Source of the DNA: Pantoea brenneri
Lineage (GTDB): Bacteria; Pseudomonadota; Gammaproteobacteria; Enterobacterales; Enterobacteriaceae
Reading direction: 5' to 3'
DNA: 54,235 bases
NCBI GenBank assembly: GCA_002095305.1
Contig: MIEI01000025.1
Location: forward strand, 1-54,235
In this document: piece after piece, positions 17,962-30,226 of the stretch
How positions within the stretch are numbered: position 1 is the first letter of the stretch
Layout: every line of letters starts with the position of its first letter
Notes under the pieces: model-generated
What the model was told of the DNA's origin: nothing
Databases searched by the model: none
What the model saw: only the letters and a program-made list of their open reading frames with translations
Program-made: the position numbers and the translations under genes

Positions 17962-17967
17962 TATAAT
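17962..17967 (+). promoter_or_regulatory. -10 element for rluE
   Basis: TATAAT is a consensus -10 box. It contains the first in-frame ATG (17966), so that codon cannot be the rluE start and the ATG at 17996 is used instead. The -35 match is poor. Confidence 0.6.
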
Positions 17968-17995
17968 GCGCCCATTGTTTCTGACTGCAAAGCCC

Positions 17996-18637
17996 ATGCG
18001 AAAAACATCTCAACGAATTCACCAGGATAAACGATTCAGCCGCCCGACGCGTGATGCGCGACGGGCCCCTGAGCGTAGTGCCGCGCCGCGCCGCGTGGTG
18101 CTGTTTAACAAACCCTTCGATGTTTTGCCACAGTTCACCGATGAAGCGGGCCGTCGTACCCTGAAAGATTTCATCAGCGTGGCCGGGGTCTATGCCGCGG
18201 GCCGTCTCGATCGCGACAGCGAAGGGTTGATGGTACTGACCAACGAGGGTGCCTTACAGGCCGCGCTAACCCAGCCCGGCAAACGCACCGGCAAGATCTA
18301 CTATGTTCAGGTCGAAGGCGAGCCGCAGGAGAGCGACCTGCAACCGTTGCGGGATGGGGTTAGTCTGAAAGATGGCCCAACCCTGCCGGCGCAGGTCGAG
18401 AAAGTCGCCGAACCGGCGTGGCTCTGGCCGCGCCAGCCGCCGATTCGCGAGCGTAAAAATATCCCGACCCAGTGGCTTAAAGTGACGCTGTATGAGGGCC
18501 GCAACCGCCAGCTGCGCCGGATGACGGCCCATATTGGTTTTCCAACTCTGCGGCTGATCCGTTATGCGATGGGCGGCTATACGCTCGATAATCTGGCGCC
18601 CGGCGCATGGCGCGATGCTGACGACAGTCCAGCCTGA
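17996..18637 (+). CDS. rluE: 23S rRNA pseudouridine(2457) synthase
   Basis: The start ATG 17996 follows the -10 box; 213 residues. After a basic N-terminal tail (RNA contact) come [15 protein letters not shown], the catalytic motif [19 protein letters not shown] with the active Asp in RLD, and [30 protein letters not shown] and [18 protein letters not shown]. It isomerises U2457 of 23S rRNA (E. coli numbering) to pseudouridine. It is followed by nudJ 45 bp later, probably one transcript. Confidence 0.95.
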   Translation: MRKTSQRIHQDKRFSRPTRDARRAPERSAAPRRVVLFNKPFDVLPQFTDEAGRRTLKDFISVAGVYAAGRLDRDSEGLMVLTNEGALQAALTQPGKRTGKIYYVQVEGEPQESDLQPLRDGVSLKDGPTLPAQVEKVAEPAWLWPRQPPIRERKNIPTQWLKVTLYEGRNRQLRRMTAHIGFPTLRLIRYAMGGYTLDNLAPGAWRDADDSPA

Positions 18638-18682
18638 CAGAGCGATTTTTTATAACGTCAGGTTAACAATTCCGGAGGAACG

Positions 18683-19159
18683 ATGTTTAAACCTCATGTC
18701 ACGGTCGCCTGTTTAGTGCAGGCGGAAGGTGAACTGCTGGTAGTAGAAGAGACCATTAAGGGACAGCCTACCTGGAATCAGCCAGCCGGACACCTTGAAG
18801 CGGACGAAACGCTGCAGCAAGCCGCGCAACGTGAATTATATGAAGAGACCGGTATCGCGGCAGAAATGGCCTATTTCATCACCGTTCATCAGTGGATAGC
18901 GCCTGATAATACGCCTTTTGTGCGTTTTCTGTTTGGCCTCGATCTGGCCAAAAAGCAGCCAACCCAGCCGCAGGATAGCGATATCGATTGCTGCTGGTGG
19001 TTGCCGCCAGCGCAGATTCTCACCGCGTCTAACCTGCGTTCACCGTTGGTGGCGGAAAGCGTACGGCTGTGGCAACAGGGCGCGCGCTATCCGTTACATC
19101 TGGTCAGCGCGTTCCGCTGGCCGTTTCATGAGGGTGCGCGCCCGTCTTCTGCATGGTAG
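18683..19159 (+). CDS. nudJ: Phosphatase NudJ (Nudix hydrolase)
   Basis: This 158-residue Nudix enzyme has a full Nudix box beginning GHLEADE (residues 37-43) and continuing through [10 protein letters not shown]. NudJ in E. coli hydrolyses nucleoside tri- and diphosphates and HMP-PP, a thiamine precursor. CGGAGG gives a good ribosome binding site. The order rluE-nudJ-mnmA-hflD-purB is the conserved enterobacterial arrangement. Confidence 0.95.
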   Translation: MFKPHVTVACLVQAEGELLVVEETIKGQPTWNQPAGHLEADETLQQAAQRELYEETGIAAEMAYFITVHQWIAPDNTPFVRFLFGLDLAKKQPTQPQDSDIDCCWWLPPAQILTASNLRSPLVAESVRLWQQGARYPLHLVSAFRWPFHEGARPSSAW

Positions 19160-19198
19160 AATGCGCCGCCTGTTTTTTTATCGTTATGCGAGCGTGTC

Positions 19199-20311
19199 AT
19201 GTCTGACAACAGCCAGAAAAAAGTGATCGTCGGTATGTCCGGCGGCGTCGATTCTTCCGTTTCCGCCTGGTTACTGCAACAGCAGGGCTACCAGGTCGAA
19301 GGCCTGTTCATGAAGAACTGGGAGGAGGACGATGGCGAGGAATATTGTACTGCCGCGGACGATCTGGCGGATGCGCAAGCGGTGTGCGACAAACTGGGTA
19401 TTAAGCTGCACAAGGTCAACTTTGCCGCTGAATACTGGGATAACGTCTTTGAGCACTTCCTCGAAGAGTATAAAGCGGGTCGTACGCCGAACCCCGACAT
19501 CCTGTGCAATAAAGAGATCAAATTCAAAGCGTTCCTCGAGTTCGCGGCTGAAGATCTCGGCGCGGATTTCATTGCCACCGGCCACTATGTTCGTCGTCAG
19601 GACGTTGAGGGTCAGAGCCAGCTGCTGCGCGGCCTGGATGGCAACAAAGATCAGAGTTACTTCCTGTATACCCTGAGCCACCAGCAGATTGCTCAGAGTC
19701 TGTTCCCGGTCGGCGAGCTGGAAAAGCCCGAGGTGCGCCGCATCGCTGAACAGCTGGATTTAATTACCGCCAAAAAGAAAGACTCTACCGGCATCTGCTT
19801 TATCGGTGAGCGCAAATTCCGTGACTTCCTGGCGCGTTATCTGCCGGCTCAGCCCGGTGAGATTGAGACCGTGGACGGTCAGATCGTCGGCGAACATCAG
19901 GGTCTGATGTACCATACGCTGGGCCAGCGCAAAGGTCTGGGTATCGGCGGCCTGAAAGAGAGCAAAGATGATCCCTGGTATGTGGTCGACAAAGATGTGG
20001 CGCGCAATCGGCTGATTGTCGCACAGGGTGGCGATCATCCGCGTCTGATGTCGGTCGGCCTGATCGCGCAGCAGCTGCACTGGGTCGATCGTCAGCCAAT
20101 CGCGGCTCCGCTGCGCTGTACGGTTAAAACCCGCTATCGCCAGACCGACATCCCGTGTGAGATCATTCCGCATGGCGAAGACCGGATTGAAGTCCGTTTT
20201 GATGAACCTGTCGCGGCGGTCACGCCCGGACAATCTGCGGTGTTCTATCTTGGCGAGGTCTGCCTGGGTGGCGGCATTATCGAAGAGCGTCTGCCGTTAG
20301 TCGCAAAATAA
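19199..20311 (+). CDS. mnmA: tRNA-specific 2-thiouridylase
   Basis: This 370-residue enzyme puts sulfur on U34 of tRNAs for Lys, Glu and Gln, taking it from the TusE relay. Visible are the PP-loop GMSGGVDSS (residues 12-20), the catalytic Cys in [10 protein letters not shown] (near 102), the second Cys in [12 protein letters not shown] (near 199) and [12 protein letters not shown] near the end. A TAGAAT at 19157 overlapping the nudJ stop may be its -10. It is 42 bp before hflD. Confidence 0.97.
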   Translation: MSDNSQKKVIVGMSGGVDSSVSAWLLQQQGYQVEGLFMKNWEEDDGEEYCTAADDLADAQAVCDKLGIKLHKVNFAAEYWDNVFEHFLEEYKAGRTPNPDILCNKEIKFKAFLEFAAEDLGADFIATGHYVRRQDVEGQSQLLRGLDGNKDQSYFLYTLSHQQIAQSLFPVGELEKPEVRRIAEQLDLITAKKKDSTGICFIGERKFRDFLARYLPAQPGEIETVDGQIVGEHQGLMYHTLGQRKGLGIGGLKESKDDPWYVVDKDVARNRLIVAQGGDHPRLMSVGLIAQQLHWVDRQPIAAPLRCTVKTRYRQTDIPCEIIPHGEDRIEVRFDEPVAAVTPGQSAVFYLGEVCLGGGIIEERLPLVAK

Positions 20312-20353
20312 GCCGCTTAACCCGGCGTTCATGACGCGTAAACAGGAGTAACC

Positions 20354-22409
<2,056 letters not shown>

Positions 22410-22417
22410 TCCCCTCC

Positions 22418-22441
22418 GCAGACCGGTTCAGGCCGGTCTGC
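22418..22441 (+). terminator. Hairpin between purB and phoP
   Basis: GCAGACCGG (22418-22426) pairs with CCGGTCTGC (22433-22441) around a 6-base loop, 8 bp after the purB stop. The tail GTTAACATCTTGTTT is only partly T-rich, so termination may be incomplete, which fits read-through into phoPQ. Confidence 0.6.
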
Positions 22442-22475
22442 GTTAACATCTTGTTTAGTTCATTTCGCGTATACT
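22441..22475 (+). promoter_or_regulatory. PhoP box and -10 of phoPQ promoter
   Basis: CGTTAA-N5-TGTTTA (22441-22457) fits the PhoP direct-repeat box (T/G)GTTTA-N5-(T/G)GTTTA, with a perfect second half and 4 of 6 in the first. TATACT (22470-22475) follows 12 bp later, the spacing seen in PhoP-activated promoters where the box replaces the -35. This suggests phoPQ autoregulation, as in E. coli and Salmonella. Confidence 0.65.
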
Positions 22476-22513
22476 TTCTGCAATTTGACTCATTCAGATA
22501 GTAAGGAATTCCT

Positions 22514-23182
22514 ATGCGTGTTCTGGTAGTGGAAGACAATGCTCTGCTGCGCCATCATCTCGCCGTGCAGTTACGTGATATGGGCCATCAGGTTGATGCC
22601 GCCGAAGACGCCAAAGAAGCCGACTATTTTCTTCGCGAGCACCTGCCGGACATCGCGCTGGTCGATTTAGGCCTGCCGGATGAAGATGGCATGTCACTGA
22701 TCCGCCGCTGGCGCAGTGATGCCGTGCGTCAGCCGATTCTGGTGCTGACCGCCCGTGAAGGCTGGCAGGCAAAAGTGGAAGCGCTGGAAGCCGGTGCGGA
22801 TGATTACGTCACCAAGCCGTTTCATATTGAAGAGGTGGCGGCACGGCTGCAGGCGCTGATGCGGCGCAATAGCGGCCACGCATCGCAGATCATCGATATG
22901 TCGCCGTTTCAGGTTGATTTGTCCCGTCGCGAACTGACGGTGAATGAGCAGCCGGTGAAGCTGACCGCCTTTGAATATACCATCGTCGAAACCCTGATTC
23001 GCAACGCCGGTAAAGTGGTGAGCAAGGATTCGCTGATGCTGCAACTCTATCCCGACGCAGAACTGCGTGAAAGCCACACCATCGACGTGCTGATGGGGCG
23101 TCTGCGCAAAAAGATTCTGGCGTTGCATCCCGCCGACGTCATCGCCACCGTGCGTGGCCAGGGTTACCGCTTTGATCTCTGA
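22514..23182 (+). CDS. phoP: Response regulator PhoP
   Basis: This 222-residue OmpR-type regulator has the acidic pocket VVEDNALL, the phospho-acceptor Asp51 in [13 protein letters not shown], the Thr/Lys switch VLTAREGWQ and DDYVTKPFH, and a winged-helix DNA-binding domain ([20 protein letters not shown] to [10 protein letters not shown]). It controls the Mg2+-starvation and cationic peptide response, including lipid A modification. TAAGGAATTCCT precedes the start. phoQ starts 2 bp after its stop. Confidence 0.97.
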   Translation: MRVLVVEDNALLRHHLAVQLRDMGHQVDAAEDAKEADYFLREHLPDIALVDLGLPDEDGMSLIRRWRSDAVRQPILVLTAREGWQAKVEALEAGADDYVTKPFHIEEVAARLQALMRRNSGHASQIIDMSPFQVDLSRRELTVNEQPVKLTAFEYTIVETLIRNAGKVVSKDSLMLQLYPDAELRESHTIDVLMGRLRKKILALHPADVIATVRGQGYRFDL

Positions 23183-23184
23183 CC

Positions 23185-24645
23185 ATGTCCTGGTTTAGTC
23201 GTTATCGCCCGATTTCGCTGCGCGCCCGTTTTCTGCTGGCCTCCGCAGCGATTGTCCTGTTCCTCTCCCTCTCCTATGGCATGGTCGCGGTTATTGGCTA
23301 TGTGGTGAGCTTCGATAAAAACACCTATCGGGTGATGCGGGGCGAAAGCAACCTGTTCTTTACGCTGGCGCAGTGGCATGACAATCAGCTCACCATTGCC
23401 CAGCCGGAACGGATGACGCTTAACTTCCCGACGCTGGTGTTCATTTACGACGAGCACGGCAAGCTGCTGTGGCAGCAACGCGACGTGCCGGAGATCCGCA
23501 AGAAAATCCACCGTGACTGGCTGATCAAACCGGATTTCTACGAGATTGATACCAGCAACGGCACCAGCCTGGCGGCGATGGGGGATAACCTCAGCGCGAA
23601 ACGGCGACTGCATGCCTGGGATACCGACAGTGACGATACCTTCACCCACTCCGTTGCGGTTAACCGCTATGACGCTACCACCAATCTGCCAGCGCTGACC
23701 ATTGTGGTGGTCGACTCGATCCCGCAGGAGTTACAGCATTCGGATGTGGTGTGGTCATGGTTCAGCTATGTGCTGGCGGCTAACCTGATCCTGATCGTGC
23801 CGCTGCTGTGGCTGGCGGCGCACTGGAGCCTGCGTCCGATTGGCGCACTCACTCAGCAGGTGCGGGAACTGGAGACCAGCCAGCGTGAAAAACTGGATGA
23901 TAATCCGCCGCAGGAATTGCGCAGCCTGGTGCGCAACCTCAACCTGCTGCTGACGAACGAACGGCAGCGCTATACCCGTTATCGCACCACTCTGTCGGAC
24001 CTGACGCACAGTCTCAAAACCCCGCTGGCGGTACTGCAAAGCACCCTGCGGTCGCTACGCAGCGGCAAAGAGTTGACGGTAGAAGAGGCTGAACCGGTGA
24101 TGCTGGAGCAGATCAGCCGCATCTCGCAACAGGTCGGTTATTACCTGCATCGCGCCAGTATGCAGGCCGATCACAATCCGCTGCAGCGCGACCTGCATTC
24201 GGTCTCCGGTCTGCTCGACAGCCTGTGTTCGGCGCTGAACAAGGTTTATCAGCGTAAAGGGGTGGCAATCACCCTCGATATCTCCCCGGAACTCACTTTC
24301 GTCGGCGACCAGAACGATTTTATGGAAGTGATGGGTAACGTGCTGGATAACGCCTGTAAATATTGCCTCGAGTTTATTGAAGTCAGCGCTTATCAGAGCG
24401 AAAAAGCGCTGCATCTCTACATAGACGATGACGGTCCCGGTATTCCGGAGAGCAAACGCGATCTGGTGTTTGTCCGCGGTCAGCGCGCCGACACCCTGCG
24501 CCCCGGTCAGGGACTGGGGCTGGCGGTGGTGCTGGATATACTTGAGCAATATGCGGGTAAGGTTATCGCTTCAGGCAGCGCACTGGGTGGCACCCGGATG
24601 GAAGTAGTCTTTCAGCGCCAGGAAGTCGAACATCGCCGCGAGTAG
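23185..24645 (+). CDS. phoQ: Sensor histidine kinase PhoQ
   Basis: This 486-residue inner-membrane kinase has the same length as E. coli PhoQ. TM1 is about residues 16-42 and TM2 about 190-213, flanking a periplasmic PAS-like sensor; a HAMP domain follows. The phospho-acceptor His275 is in [13 protein letters not shown], the N box in [14 protein letters not shown] and the G boxes in [11 protein letters not shown] and PGQGLGLAV. The acidic membrane-facing patch that binds Mg2+ and antimicrobial peptides reads DTDSDD (146-151), less charged than EDDDDAE in E. coli, so ligand thresholds may differ. It activates or dephosphorylates PhoP. Confidence 0.97.
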   Translation: MSWFSRYRPISLRARFLLASAAIVLFLSLSYGMVAVIGYVVSFDKNTYRVMRGESNLFFTLAQWHDNQLTIAQPERMTLNFPTLVFIYDEHGKLLWQQRDVPEIRKKIHRDWLIKPDFYEIDTSNGTSLAAMGDNLSAKRRLHAWDTDSDDTFTHSVAVNRYDATTNLPALTIVVVDSIPQELQHSDVVWSWFSYVLAANLILIVPLLWLAAHWSLRPIGALTQQVRELETSQREKLDDNPPQELRSLVRNLNLLLTNERQRYTRYRTTLSDLTHSLKTPLAVLQSTLRSLRSGKELTVEEAEPVMLEQISRISQQVGYYLHRASMQADHNPLQRDLHSVSGLLDSLCSALNKVYQRKGVAITLDISPELTFVGDQNDFMEVMGNVLDNACKYCLEFIEVSAYQSEKALHLYIDDDGPGIPESKRDLVFVRGQRADTLRPGQGLGLAVVLDILEQYAGKVIASGSALGGTRMEVVFQRQEVEHRRE

Positions 24646-24702
24646 AAAACCGTCCGGGCTGTTATACTTGCTGGCATTTACAGCCCTAAGCGGAACCCTT
24701 GT

Positions 24703-25827
24703 ATGGACTATCAGCTCGATCTCAACTGGCCCGATTTTATTCAACGCTACTGGCAAAAACGCCCGGTGGTACTGAAGCGTGGCTTCAAAAACTTTGTCGA
24801 TCCCCTTTCTCCGGATGAACTGGCCGGACTGGCGATGGAAAACGAGGTAGATAGCCGCCTGGTGAGCCATCAGGATGGCAAATGGCAGGTCAGTCACGGC
24901 CCGTTTGAGAGCTACGACCATCTGGGTGAGAATAACTGGTCGCTGCTGGTGCAGGCGGTTAATCACTGGCATGAACCTTCTGCCGCCCTGATGCGCCCTT
25001 TCCGCTTTTTGCCTGACTGGCGTATCGATGACCTGATGGTGTCGTTCGCGGTGCCGGGAGGCGGTGTCGGTCCGCATTTCGATCAGTATGACGTCTTCAT
25101 TATTCAGGGCAGTGGCCGTCGCCGCTGGCGCGTCGGTGAAAAAGTGCCGATGAAGCAGCATTGCCCTCATCCGGATCTGCTGCAGGTGGAACCGTTCGAT
25201 GCCATTATTGATGAAGAGATGGAGCCGGGCGATATCCTCTACATTCCGCCTGGATTCCCGCATGAAGGCTATTCGCTGGAAAATGCGCTGAACTATTCGG
25301 TGGGTTTCCGTGCGCCAAGCGGACGTGAACTGATCAGCGGCTTTGCCGATTACGCGCTGGCCAACGAGCTGGGCAGCCTGCGCTTTAGCGATCCGAACGT
25401 GCCGTCGCGCGAGTGCCCTTCACAGATCCTGCCGCAGGAGATTGAAGGCGTCCGTCAGGTGATGCTGGACGTGATCAACCAACCGGAACACTTTGCTCAG
25501 TGGTTTGGCGAGTTTATTTCTCAATCCCGTCATGAGCTGGATGTCGCGCCGCCAGAGCCGCCTTATCAGCCTGATGAGATTTATGACGCGCTGCAACAGG
25601 GTGATGCGCTGAGCCGGTTAGGTGGCCTGCGGGTCCTGACAATTGGCGATGCGGTCTACGTCAACGGTGAGCGGGTTGAATGTTCACATCCTGAAGTGAT
25701 GGCCGTGCTGGCGCATCATTATCGCATCACGCTGGAAGATCTCGGGGATGCGCTGGACGATCCGGCGGTGCTGGCGCAGATTGCCGGTCTGGTGAATGCC
25801 GGATACTGGTATTTTGGCGAAGAATAA
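24703..25827 (+). CDS. roxA: 50S ribosomal protein L16 3-hydroxylase
   Basis: This 374-residue JmjC-type 2-oxoglutarate/Fe(II) oxygenase (YcfD/RoxA) hydroxylates an Arg of ribosomal protein L16. The iron-binding motif is in GVGPHFDQYDVF (His-x-Asp near 125-127) with the distal His in IPPGFPHEGYSLEN; the 2-oxoglutarate-facing region is NYSVGFRAPSG. The C-terminal winged-helix-like part ends PAVLAQIAGLVNAGYWYFGE. It follows phoQ by 57 bp and ends before two hairpins separating it from pepT. Confidence 0.96.
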   Translation: MDYQLDLNWPDFIQRYWQKRPVVLKRGFKNFVDPLSPDELAGLAMENEVDSRLVSHQDGKWQVSHGPFESYDHLGENNWSLLVQAVNHWHEPSAALMRPFRFLPDWRIDDLMVSFAVPGGGVGPHFDQYDVFIIQGSGRRRWRVGEKVPMKQHCPHPDLLQVEPFDAIIDEEMEPGDILYIPPGFPHEGYSLENALNYSVGFRAPSGRELISGFADYALANELGSLRFSDPNVPSRECPSQILPQEIEGVRQVMLDVINQPEHFAQWFGEFISQSRHELDVAPPEPPYQPDEIYDALQQGDALSRLGGLRVLTIGDAVYVNGERVECSHPEVMAVLAHHYRITLEDLGDALDDPAVLAQIAGLVNAGYWYFGEE

Positions 25828-25834
25828 CTGACCT

Positions 25835-25914
25835 GGAGGGCAGACGCATCCGCCGCCTGCCCTCCGCAAGCCAGTCTCCTCATCAGGCTCTCCGCCATTA
25901 GCGGCAGAGAGCCT
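25835..25914. terminator. Two tandem hairpins between roxA and pepT
   Basis: GGAGGGCAG (25835-25843) pairs with CTGCCCTCC (25857-25865). AGGCTCTCCGC (from 25885) pairs with GCGG and AGAGCCT (to 25914). Both lie in the 112-bp gap between convergent genes, so they are probably bidirectional terminators, although neither has a long T run. Confidence 0.6.
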
Positions 25915-25939
25915 GCTTCAGTAAAACCCCGTTCGCAAC

Positions 25940-27169
25940 TTAACCTTTCTTCTGCGCCGCCAGTTCCGACAACCGCACAATCACCTCCACTGACTTCGCC
26001 ATGATATTCAGCGAGGCAAATTCATGTTTGCCGTGATAGTTGTAGCCGCCGGTAAACAGGTTCGGACACGGCAAGCCTTTCCATGACAGCGCGGATCCGT
26101 CAGTACCGCCGCGAATCGGTTTGACCACCGGCTCAATAGCGCAGTCACGCATCGCCTGTAGCGCTAACTCAATGATATGCGGGAAAGGTTCCACCTTTTC
26201 ACGCATGTTGCGATAGCTGTTGGTGATCTCTACGGTGACGGAACAATCTTTATGCAGGGTTTTGGTCATCTCCGTCGCAATCTGCTGTAGCGTCTGTTTG
26301 CGCTGCTCAAAACTGTCGGTATCAAAGTCGCGAATAATGTAGTGCAGCTCAGCGTGTTCAACCGTGCCTTTCATCTGGTGCAGATGATAGAAGCCCTCAT
26401 AGCCTTCGGTGTACTGCGGCTTTTCATTGGCCGGCACGGCGGCATGGAACTGATTGGCCAGATCCAGCGCGTTAACCATCACCCCTTTTGCTGAGCCAGG
26501 ATGCACATTATTGCCCACGATTTTGACCGTGGCGGAGGCGGCATTAAAGTTTTCATACTCAAACTCCCCCAGGTCGCTGCCGTCAACGGTGTAGGCCCAG
26601 TCAGCGGCAAAGCCTTCGACATCAAAATGCGAGGTGCCGCGCCCAATCTCTTCGTCGGGCGTAAAGGCGACGCGGATGGCACCATGCGGAATATCGCTGT
26701 CCGCCAGCCGCGCCATCGCCGTCATAATTTCGGCAATACCGGCCTTGTCGTCCGCCCCCAGCAGGGTTTTGCCATCGGTGGTAATCAGCGTGTGGCCGAT
26801 CAGCTTGTGCAGCACCGGAAACATCACCGGCGAAAGGATCTCATCGCCATTGCCCAGCGCAATGTCACCGCCGCGGTAATTCTCAATAATCTGCGGATTA
26901 ACATGTTTCGCGGTAAAGTCAGGCGAGGTATCCATATGGGAGATAAAACCAATCACCGGCGTTGGCCAGTCTACATTGGCCGGCAGCGTGCCCATGACGC
27001 AACAGTGATCGCTTAACGTGACGTCAACAAAACCCAACGCCAGCAGTTCTTCCTGCAGCTGACGCGCCAGCGTCCACTGCCCTTCACTGCTTGGCACCTG
27101 ACGCGCCTGCGGTTTTGCCTGGGTTTCGACTGCGACGTAACTCAAAAAACGCTCAAGTAACTGTTCCAT
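25940..27169 (-). CDS. pepT: Peptidase T (tripeptide aminopeptidase)
   Basis: This 409-residue M20B di-zinc peptidase releases the N-terminal residue of tripeptides. Metal ligands sit in [44 protein letters not shown] and [12 protein letters not shown]; the catalytic acid is the first Glu of the EE pair. The dimerisation domain is inserted in the middle ([17 protein letters not shown]). It is divergent from potABCD, as in E. coli. Confidence 0.97.
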   Translation of the reverse strand: MEQLLERFLSYVAVETQAKPQARQVPSSEGQWTLARQLQEELLALGFVDVTLSDHCCVMGTLPANVDWPTPVIGFISHMDTSPDFTAKHVNPQIIENYRGGDIALGNGDEILSPVMFPVLHKLIGHTLITTDGKTLLGADDKAGIAEIMTAMARLADSDIPHGAIRVAFTPDEEIGRGTSHFDVEGFAADWAYTVDGSDLGEFEYENFNAASATVKIVGNNVHPGSAKGVMVNALDLANQFHAAVPANEKPQYTEGYEGFYHLHQMKGTVEHAELHYIIRDFDTDSFEQRKQTLQQIATEMTKTLHKDCSVTVEITNSYRNMREKVEPFPHIIELALQAMRDCAIEPVVKPIRGGTDGSALSWKGLPCPNLFTGGYNYHGKHEFASLNIMAKSVEVIVRLSELAAQKKG

Positions 27170-27483
27170 ATCCCATCCTTTAAAAGTGCCGTCCGTTATT
27201 ATTCACAGACCAGCCGGCGCAACGTTGCGTCAAATCATCAGCAGACAGGTTAGCGCTGTCGATCCCATTTGGGGAAGCGATCACGCCGAAAAAAAAGCCG
27301 GATTGTGAGATTGTTGCGGCAAGTCTCGCAATGTGTTGTTAACAATCCTGATTATCGCCTGCCCGGTGGGGTCAAAACATGGCATTGCCACATTTTTCAG
27401 GTATCATCCGCCCCTTCTTGCTGGCTGGCCGCAGTAGACGGCTATGCTGTAACCTGTTCGACCTTTGACAGACTGAGACTAAA
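27170..27483. other. Divergent promoter region pepT/potA
   Basis: This 314-bp gap has no gene. It holds a perfect palindrome TTGTTAACAA (27336-27345) and a possible -10 for potA (TATCAT, 27402-27407), but no good -35 at the right distance. In relatives pepT is induced anaerobically; I did not find a convincing FNR box here. Confidence 0.4.
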
Positions 27484-28599
27484 ATGACGCAAACACGCGC
27501 ACAGCAGGCGCTGGTTACGCTTTCTGGCATCAGTAAAGCTTTCGATGGCAAAACCATCATTGATGATTTTAATCTGACCATTCACCACGGCGAATTTATT
27601 ACCCTGCTCGGTCCGTCGGGCTGCGGCAAAACCACCATTCTGCGACTGATCGCCGGTCTGGAAGAGGCGGATCGCGGTCGCATCCTGCTGGACAATCAGG
27701 ATATTACTGACACCGTGGCCGAACACCGCCACGTCAATACGGTGTTTCAGAGCTACGCGCTGTTCCCGCATATGACGGTATTTGAGAACGTCGCGTTTGG
27801 TCTGCGGATGCAAAAAACGCCGGCGGCACAAATCACTACCCGGGTTAATGATGCGCTGGCAATGGTCCAGCTGGAAAGCTTTGCCGATCGGCGTCCCCAT
27901 CAGCTGTCGGGCGGACAGCAACAGCGCGTCGCTATCGCCCGCGCGGTCGTTAACCGGCCAAAAGTTCTGCTGCTGGACGAGTCACTCTCTGCGCTGGACT
28001 ACAAGCTGCGTAAGCAGATGCAGAATGAGCTAAAAGCGCTACAGCGCAAGCTGGGTATTACCTTTGTTTTCGTCACCCACGATCAGGAAGAGGCGCTGAC
28101 CATGTCCGATCGGATTGTGGTGATGCGCGACGGGAAAATTGTGCAGGATGGCACGCCACGTGAGATCTACGAAGAACCTGATAATCTGTTTGTCGCCCGC
28201 TTTATCGGTGAGATCAACGTCTTTGATGCCGAAGTGATCGCCAGCGACAGCGCACCATTAATACGCGCCAGAGTGGAAGGTCGTGAGTGTGATATCCACT
28301 GTGCTTTCCCGGTCCGGCCAGGCGATCGGCTGCACGTGATGCTGCGCCCGGAGGATTTGCGGGTGGAGGAGATTCATGGTGATAGCGCGGCTGACGGCCT
28401 GATCGGTTATGTCCGTGAGCGTAACTACAAAGGCATGACGCTGGAATCTACCGTAGAACTGGAGAACGGCAAGCTGGTAACGGTGAGCGAGTTCTTTAAT
28501 GAAGACGATCCTGACTTTGACCACTCACTGAACCAGAAAATGGCGGTGAACTGGGTGCCCAGCTGGGAGGTGGTATTGCCGTATGAAGCTGATGCGTAA
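27484..28599 (+). CDS. potA: Spermidine/putrescine ABC transporter ATPase
   Basis: This 371-residue ATPase energises polyamine import by PotBCD. Walker A is GPSGCGKTT (43-51), the Q loop is in [17 protein letters not shown], the signature is [14 protein letters not shown] (near 141) and Walker B is [13 protein letters not shown], with the DES variant also found in E. coli PotA. The C-terminal TOBE domain ([11 protein letters not shown]) is present. The ribosome binding site is weak (ACTGAGAC). Its 3' end overlaps potB by 17 bp. The first of four genes in the classical potABCD order. Confidence 0.96.
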   Translation: MTQTRAQQALVTLSGISKAFDGKTIIDDFNLTIHHGEFITLLGPSGCGKTTILRLIAGLEEADRGRILLDNQDITDTVAEHRHVNTVFQSYALFPHMTVFENVAFGLRMQKTPAAQITTRVNDALAMVQLESFADRRPHQLSGGQQQRVAIARAVVNRPKVLLLDESLSALDYKLRKQMQNELKALQRKLGITFVFVTHDQEEALTMSDRIVVMRDGKIVQDGTPREIYEEPDNLFVARFIGEINVFDAEVIASDSAPLIRARVEGRECDIHCAFPVRPGDRLHVMLRPEDLRVEEIHGDSAADGLIGYVRERNYKGMTLESTVELENGKLVTVSEFFNEDDPDFDHSLNQKMAVNWVPSWEVVLPYEADA

Positions 28600-29443
28600 T
28601 GGTTTCCAGAAAAGCGTCATTGCGCTGATAGTTGGCTGGCTGGCGCTGTTTGTCTTTCTGCCCAATCTGATGATTTTTATCACCAGCTTCCTGACACGTG
28701 ACGATGCACACTTTGTCAGCGCGGTATTTACCCTTAGCAACTACACGCGCCTGCTTGATCCGCTGTATGCCGAAGTGCTGCTGCATTCGCTTAATATGGC
28801 GCTGATTGCCACCCTCTGCTGCCTGCTGCTGGGCTACCCGTTCGCCTGGTGCCTGACGATGTTACCGGCGCGACTGCGTCCGCTGATGCTGTTTCTGTTG
28901 ATAGTTCCGTTCTGGACCAACTCACTGATCCGCATCTATGGGCTGAAAATATTCCTCAGTACCCGCGGCTGGCTGAATGATTTTCTGCTGTCGATCGGCC
29001 TGATCGATAAGCCGTTTCGTATTATCTATACCCCGGAAGCGGTGGTGCTCGGGCTGATCTACATTCTGCTGCCGTTTATGGTGCTGCCGCTTTACTCCAG
29101 TCTGGAGAAGCTGGATAAACCGCTGCTCGAAGCGGCGCGTGATTTGGGTGCCGGAAAAATACAGACCTTTTTCCGCATCATCCTGCCGCTCACCATGCCG
29201 GGAATTATCGCCGGATGCCTGCTGGTGTTGATCCCGGCGATGGGGCTGTTCTATGTGGCGGATTTGATGGGCGGCGCGAAAAACCTGCTGATTGGCAACG
29301 TGATCAAGAGTCAGTTCCTCAATATTCGTGACTGGCCGTTTGGTGCCGCCACCAGCATTGTGATGACGCTGTTAATGGGCCTGCTGCTGCTGATTTACTG
29401 GCGCGTTGCGCGGCTGCTGAATAACAAGGTGGATTTAGGATGA
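28583..29443 (+). CDS. potB: Spermidine/putrescine ABC permease PotB
   Basis: This 286-residue inner-membrane permease has six predicted segments, from [20 protein letters not shown] to [13 protein letters not shown]. The EAA loop that contacts PotA is [23 protein letters not shown] 28583 lies inside potA, and a second ATG at 28592 is possible. It forms a heterodimeric channel with PotC. Its stop overlaps the potC start. Confidence 0.95.
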   Translation: MKLMRNGFQKSVIALIVGWLALFVFLPNLMIFITSFLTRDDAHFVSAVFTLSNYTRLLDPLYAEVLLHSLNMALIATLCCLLLGYPFAWCLTMLPARLRPLMLFLLIVPFWTNSLIRIYGLKIFLSTRGWLNDFLLSIGLIDKPFRIIYTPEAVVLGLIYILLPFMVLPLYSSLEKLDKPLLEAARDLGAGKIQTFFRIILPLTMPGIIAGCLLVLIPAMGLFYVADLMGGAKNLLIGNVIKSQFLNIRDWPFGAATSIVMTLLMGLLLLIYWRVARLLNNKVDLG

Positions 29444-30213
29444 TGACACGCCTGTTACGCGGCAGTTTTATGACGCTCATTTATGCCTGGTTCTATATTC
29501 CGATTGTGATTTTAATCGTGAATTCGTTCAACGCTTCCCGCTTTGGCATTAACTGGCAAGGGTTCACTACCCGGTGGTATCACCTGCTGCTGAACAACGA
29601 CAGCCTGCTGCAGGCGGCGCAGCATTCGCTGATCATGGGCGTGCTGTCGGCCAGCTGTGCGACGCTGATAGGCTCGCTCACTGCGGTAGCGCTCTATCGC
29701 TATCGCTTTCGCGGCAAGCCTTTTGTCAGCGGCATGCTGTTTGTGGTGATGATGTCGCCAGATATTGTGATGGCGATTTCGCTGCTGGTGCTGTTTATGC
29801 TGCTGGGGATCTCGCTGGGATTCTGGTCGCTGCTGTTCTCCCACATCACCTTCTGTCTGCCGTTTGTGGTGATCACCGTTTACTCGCGGCTGAAAGGCTT
29901 TGATGTGCGGATGCTGGAAGCGGCAAAAGATCTGGGTGCCAGCGAGACCACAATTCTGCGCAAAATTATCCTGCCGCTGGCTATGCCAGCCGTCGCGGCC
30001 GGATGGTTGCTGAGCTTTACCCTGTCAATGGATGATGTGGTGGTCTCTTCGTTTGTGACCGGCCCCACCTTTGAAATATTGCCGCTGAAAATTTACTCAA
30101 TGGTAAAAGTGGGCGTTTCGCCTGAAGTGAATGCGCTCGCCACGATTCTGATGTTGCTGTCGTTGCTGCTGGTGGCGGGCAGTCAGTGGTTACTGCGTGA
30201 CAGAAATAAATAA
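29440..30213 (+). CDS. potC: Spermidine/putrescine ABC permease PotC
   Basis: This 257-residue permease pairs with PotB. It begins with an ATGATG that overlaps the potB stop by 4 bp (translational coupling). The EAA loop is MLEAAKDLGASETTILRKII, and hydrophobic segments run from FMTLIYAWFYIPIVILIVNS to TILMLLSLLLVAGS. The length is close to E. coli PotC (264). potD begins 13 bp downstream. Confidence 0.95.
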   Translation: MMTRLLRGSFMTLIYAWFYIPIVILIVNSFNASRFGINWQGFTTRWYHLLLNNDSLLQAAQHSLIMGVLSASCATLIGSLTAVALYRYRFRGKPFVSGMLFVVMMSPDIVMAISLLVLFMLLGISLGFWSLLFSHITFCLPFVVITVYSRLKGFDVRMLEAAKDLGASETTILRKIILPLAMPAVAAGWLLSFTLSMDDVVVSSFVTGPTFEILPLKIYSMVKVGVSPEVNALATILMLLSLLLVAGSQWLLRDRNK

Positions 30214-30226
30214 CCGAGGATTGATA

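Noticed and set aside
27336..27345. TTGTTAACAA palindrome in the pepT/potA gap
   Set aside because: A 10-bp AT-rich palindrome is expected by chance in a window of this size, and no regulator is known to me for it.
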